DNA from: Falsiroseomonas frigidaquae
Lineage (GTDB): Bacteria > Pseudomonadota > Alphaproteobacteria > Acetobacterales > Acetobacteraceae
Reading direction: 5' to 3'
Assembly: GCF_012163145.1 (NCBI RefSeq)
Contig: NZ_JAAVTX010000013.1
Coordinates: 1-43,383 of the forward strand
Length of the DNA: 43,383 nt
Below the pieces are notes generated by a model that was given only the letters and a program-made list of their open reading frames with translations, was not told the origin of the DNA and did no database searches. Below, piece by piece: positions 41,861-43,383 of the stretch; the stretch's first letter is position 1, and each line of letters begins with the position of its first letter. Both the position numbers and the translations under genes were made by a program.

Positions 41861-43285
41861 ATGCCCCGCTTCGTCCTCATCGCCCTCGACGGGCTGCGCC
41901 CGGATATGGTCTCGCCGGAAGCTACGCCGAACCTGGCCGTGCTCACCGCGTCGGGCACGCGCTTCGCCCATGCCCGCAGCGTGTTCCCCAGCGAGACGCG
42001 CGTCGCCACCCCTTCCCTCATCACCGGCTGCCGGCCGGGCGGGCACGGCATGGTGGCGAACACGCTGTTCGACGCCGCGGTGGCGCCGGACCGGCTGCTG
42101 CGGACCAAGCTGGTCGCTGACGTGCTCGCCATGGCGCAGGGCGCCGAAAGCCCGCTGGAGCGGCCGAGCCTGGGCGAGCGCCTGGCGAAGGCCGGGCGCA
42201 GCTTCGCCCTGGTCAGCGCCGGCACCGCGGGCGCGGCGCGGCTGCTGCATCCGGCGGCCGACCGCCTCGGCAGCTTTCGGTGGAATGTCGAGGATACCGA
42301 GGGTGCGACCGCGGCGCTGGTCCGCGCCGAGATCGGCGAGACCCCGCCGCATGCCGTGCCGAACCTCGGCCGCATCGCCCATGCCGGGCGGGTGCTGCTG
42401 GATCATGTGCTGCCGAAGCTGCGCCCGGATGTGGCGCTGCTCTGGCTGTCCGAGCCCGACATCGCCTTCCACTGGGGCGGCCTGCGTTCGCCCGAGGCGC
42501 AAGCCGGCTTGCGCGCATCGGATGCGGTGGTGGGCCAGGTGATGGCCTGGCGGGACGCGCAGCCGGATGCGGGGGAGATCGGCATCATCGTGCTGTCCGA
42601 CCACGGCCATGTCACCGGCCGCGGCAAGCTGTCGCTGGCCGCCGAGCTGCGCCGCGCCGGGTTCAAGGCTGGAGCCGGAATGGCGACGGATGTGGATGTC
42701 GTGGTTGCCCCGGCGGCGGCACCCGGCCTGTGGTTCCGCGACCCCGCGCTGGCCCCGCAGGTGGCGGCGTTCCTGGCGACGCAGCCCTGGGCCGGGCCGC
42801 TGCTGGCGCGGGATGCCTCCATCCTGCCGGCGGGCCAGGCCATGGCGCTGTCCGTGCTCGGCAGCGGCCATCGCCGCAGTGCGGACCTGGTGGCGACCTT
42901 CGCCGGCTCCGCGGATGACGATGAATGGGGCCTGCCCGGCCATGCGCCCTTCGATGCGCCGGACGTGCCGGAAGGCGGCGGCATGCATGGCGGGCTGCAC
43001 CGGGCGGAACTGGCGACGGTGCTGGTGATGCAGGGCGGCCGGTTCCGCCGCGGCGCCGTGGCGCAGGTGCCGGCCGACCTGACCGACATCGCGCCCACCG
43101 TGCTGCACCTGCTGGGCCTAGGCACCGAGGGCTGCGAGGGAAGGCCGCTGGACGCCGCATGGGATGCGGCGCGGGATGCGGCACCGATCACCGAGCGGCT
43201 GGAAATGCCGCGCGGCTTCGTGCTGGAGGCGATGCGGGCGGAGCCAGGCGGACGGCTCTACCCAACCGGGATGGTGCGGGCTTAG
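41861..43285 (+). CDS. Alkaline phosphatase-superfamily phosphodiesterase (NPP-like)
   Basis: 474 residues of the type I phosphodiesterase/nucleotide pyrophosphatase branch. Metal ligands and nucleophile can be read: Asp10 in IALDGLRPD, Thr46 in FPSETRVATPSLITG, Asp200 and His204 in SEPDIAFHWGG, Asp247/His248 in LSDHGH, and the late HGGLH (His376/His380). It should hydrolyse phosphodiesters or phosphonate esters. It has no signal peptide, so its substrates are cytosolic. It follows the Dpp-type transporter array but has its own leader (41741-41860), with GGAG 11 nt before the ATG. Its stop codon overlaps the terminus of an IS5-family transposase frame. Confidence 0.85.
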   Translation: MPRFVLIALDGLRPDMVSPEATPNLAVLTASGTRFAHARSVFPSETRVATPSLITGCRPGGHGMVANTLFDAAVAPDRLLRTKLVADVLAMAQGAESPLERPSLGERLAKAGRSFALVSAGTAGAARLLHPAADRLGSFRWNVEDTEGATAALVRAEIGETPPHAVPNLGRIAHAGRVLLDHVLPKLRPDVALLWLSEPDIAFHWGGLRSPEAQAGLRASDAVVGQVMAWRDAQPDAGEIGIIVLSDHGHVTGRGKLSLAAELRRAGFKAGAGMATDVDVVVAPAAAPGLWFRDPALAPQVAAFLATQPWAGPLLARDASILPAGQAMALSVLGSGHRRSADLVATFAGSADDDEWGLPGHAPFDAPDVPEGGGMHGGLHRAELATVLVMQGGRFRRGAVAQVPADLTDIAPTVLHLLGLGTEGCEGRPLDAAWDAARDAAPITERLEMPRGFVLEAMRAEPGGRLYPTGMVRA

Positions 43286-43383
43286 GTCGTGGACTCGTAA
43301 CTGCGCGCCCAGAGGCGTGCGGCGGCGAGGTGGAGCGCGGCGAGGTAGTTCCGGGCGAGCTTGTCGAAGCGGGTGGCGACACG
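43282..43383 (-). mobile_element. IS5-family transposase, C-terminal fragment cut by the window edge
   Basis: The minus strand is open from the window end to a TAA at 43282-43284 and encodes 33 residues, beginning RVATRFDKLARNYLAALHLA and ending RLWARSYESTT. The (R)YDK-x4-NYLA helix is the usual C-terminal end of IS5-family (DDE) transposases. The DDE residues lie outside the window. The stop shares its TA with the stop codon of the phosphodiesterase gene, so the element boundary is at or very near this point. Confidence 0.85.

Overview
The window is about 70% GC and densely coded, with strongly GC-biased third codon positions and overlapping ATGA stop/start junctions. Its repertoire includes three Bug-type tripartite tricarboxylate binding proteins, a DUF1127/LysR pair, DUF882 and YcbB wall enzymes, DUF1028, a HisKA_2 kinase and PF13449. 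This points to an alphaproteobacterium, most likely Acetobacteraceae of the Roseomonas type; the genus is inferred. Both edges look repetitive. The left edge resembles an rRNA-operon promoter and leader running off the window, and the right edge is the C-terminus of an IS5-family transposase, so the window may be one assembly contig bounded by repeats.

Layout. 1-4216: minus-strand set of a small conserved hypothetical protein, an MFS permease and two Bug binding proteins, closed by an intrinsic terminator. 4355-5901: a lipoprotein-like serine protease with an Arg/Ala/Pro repeat, then an RlpA-type lipoprotein. 5914-7213: divergent DUF1127 and LysR genes. 7229-10840: minus-strand cell-wall pair (YcbB-like L,D-transpeptidase and DUF882 peptidase), an SDR oxidoreductase and two small single-pass membrane proteins. 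11019-13762: three-gene operon of an Ldh-family dehydrogenase, an isocitrate lyase/PEP mutase-family lyase and a type II HAD dehalogenase. 13811-17051: a methyltransferase, a ChaN-like protein with a Fur-like box at its promoter, and a third Bug protein. 17160-23614: plus-strand housekeeping and accessory genes (DUF1028, MFS, Gfo/Idh/MocA, histidine phosphatase, GAF histidine kinase, TylF-like methyltransferase, APH-like kinase). 23602-24786: pobA on the minus strand.

25072-43285 is the most distinctive region. A 14-gene, same-strand, tightly spaced array begins just after three tandem PhoB half-sites with an 11-bp period (24997-25025). It encodes a secreted phytase-like esterase, PhnD, two PhnE permeases, the Phn-associated hexapeptide acyltransferase, a formylglycine-type phosphonate monoester hydrolase/phosphodiesterase, four consecutive paralogous family 5 binding proteins, and one complete Dpp-type importer (two ATPases, two permeases). 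An alkaline-phosphatase-superfamily phosphodiesterase follows. My reading is a phosphate-starvation island: the Dpp-type importer with four receptors brings in organophosphorus esters, the hydrolases open them, and PhnDEE takes up phosphonate. The PhnC ATPase and all C-P lyase genes are absent from the window.
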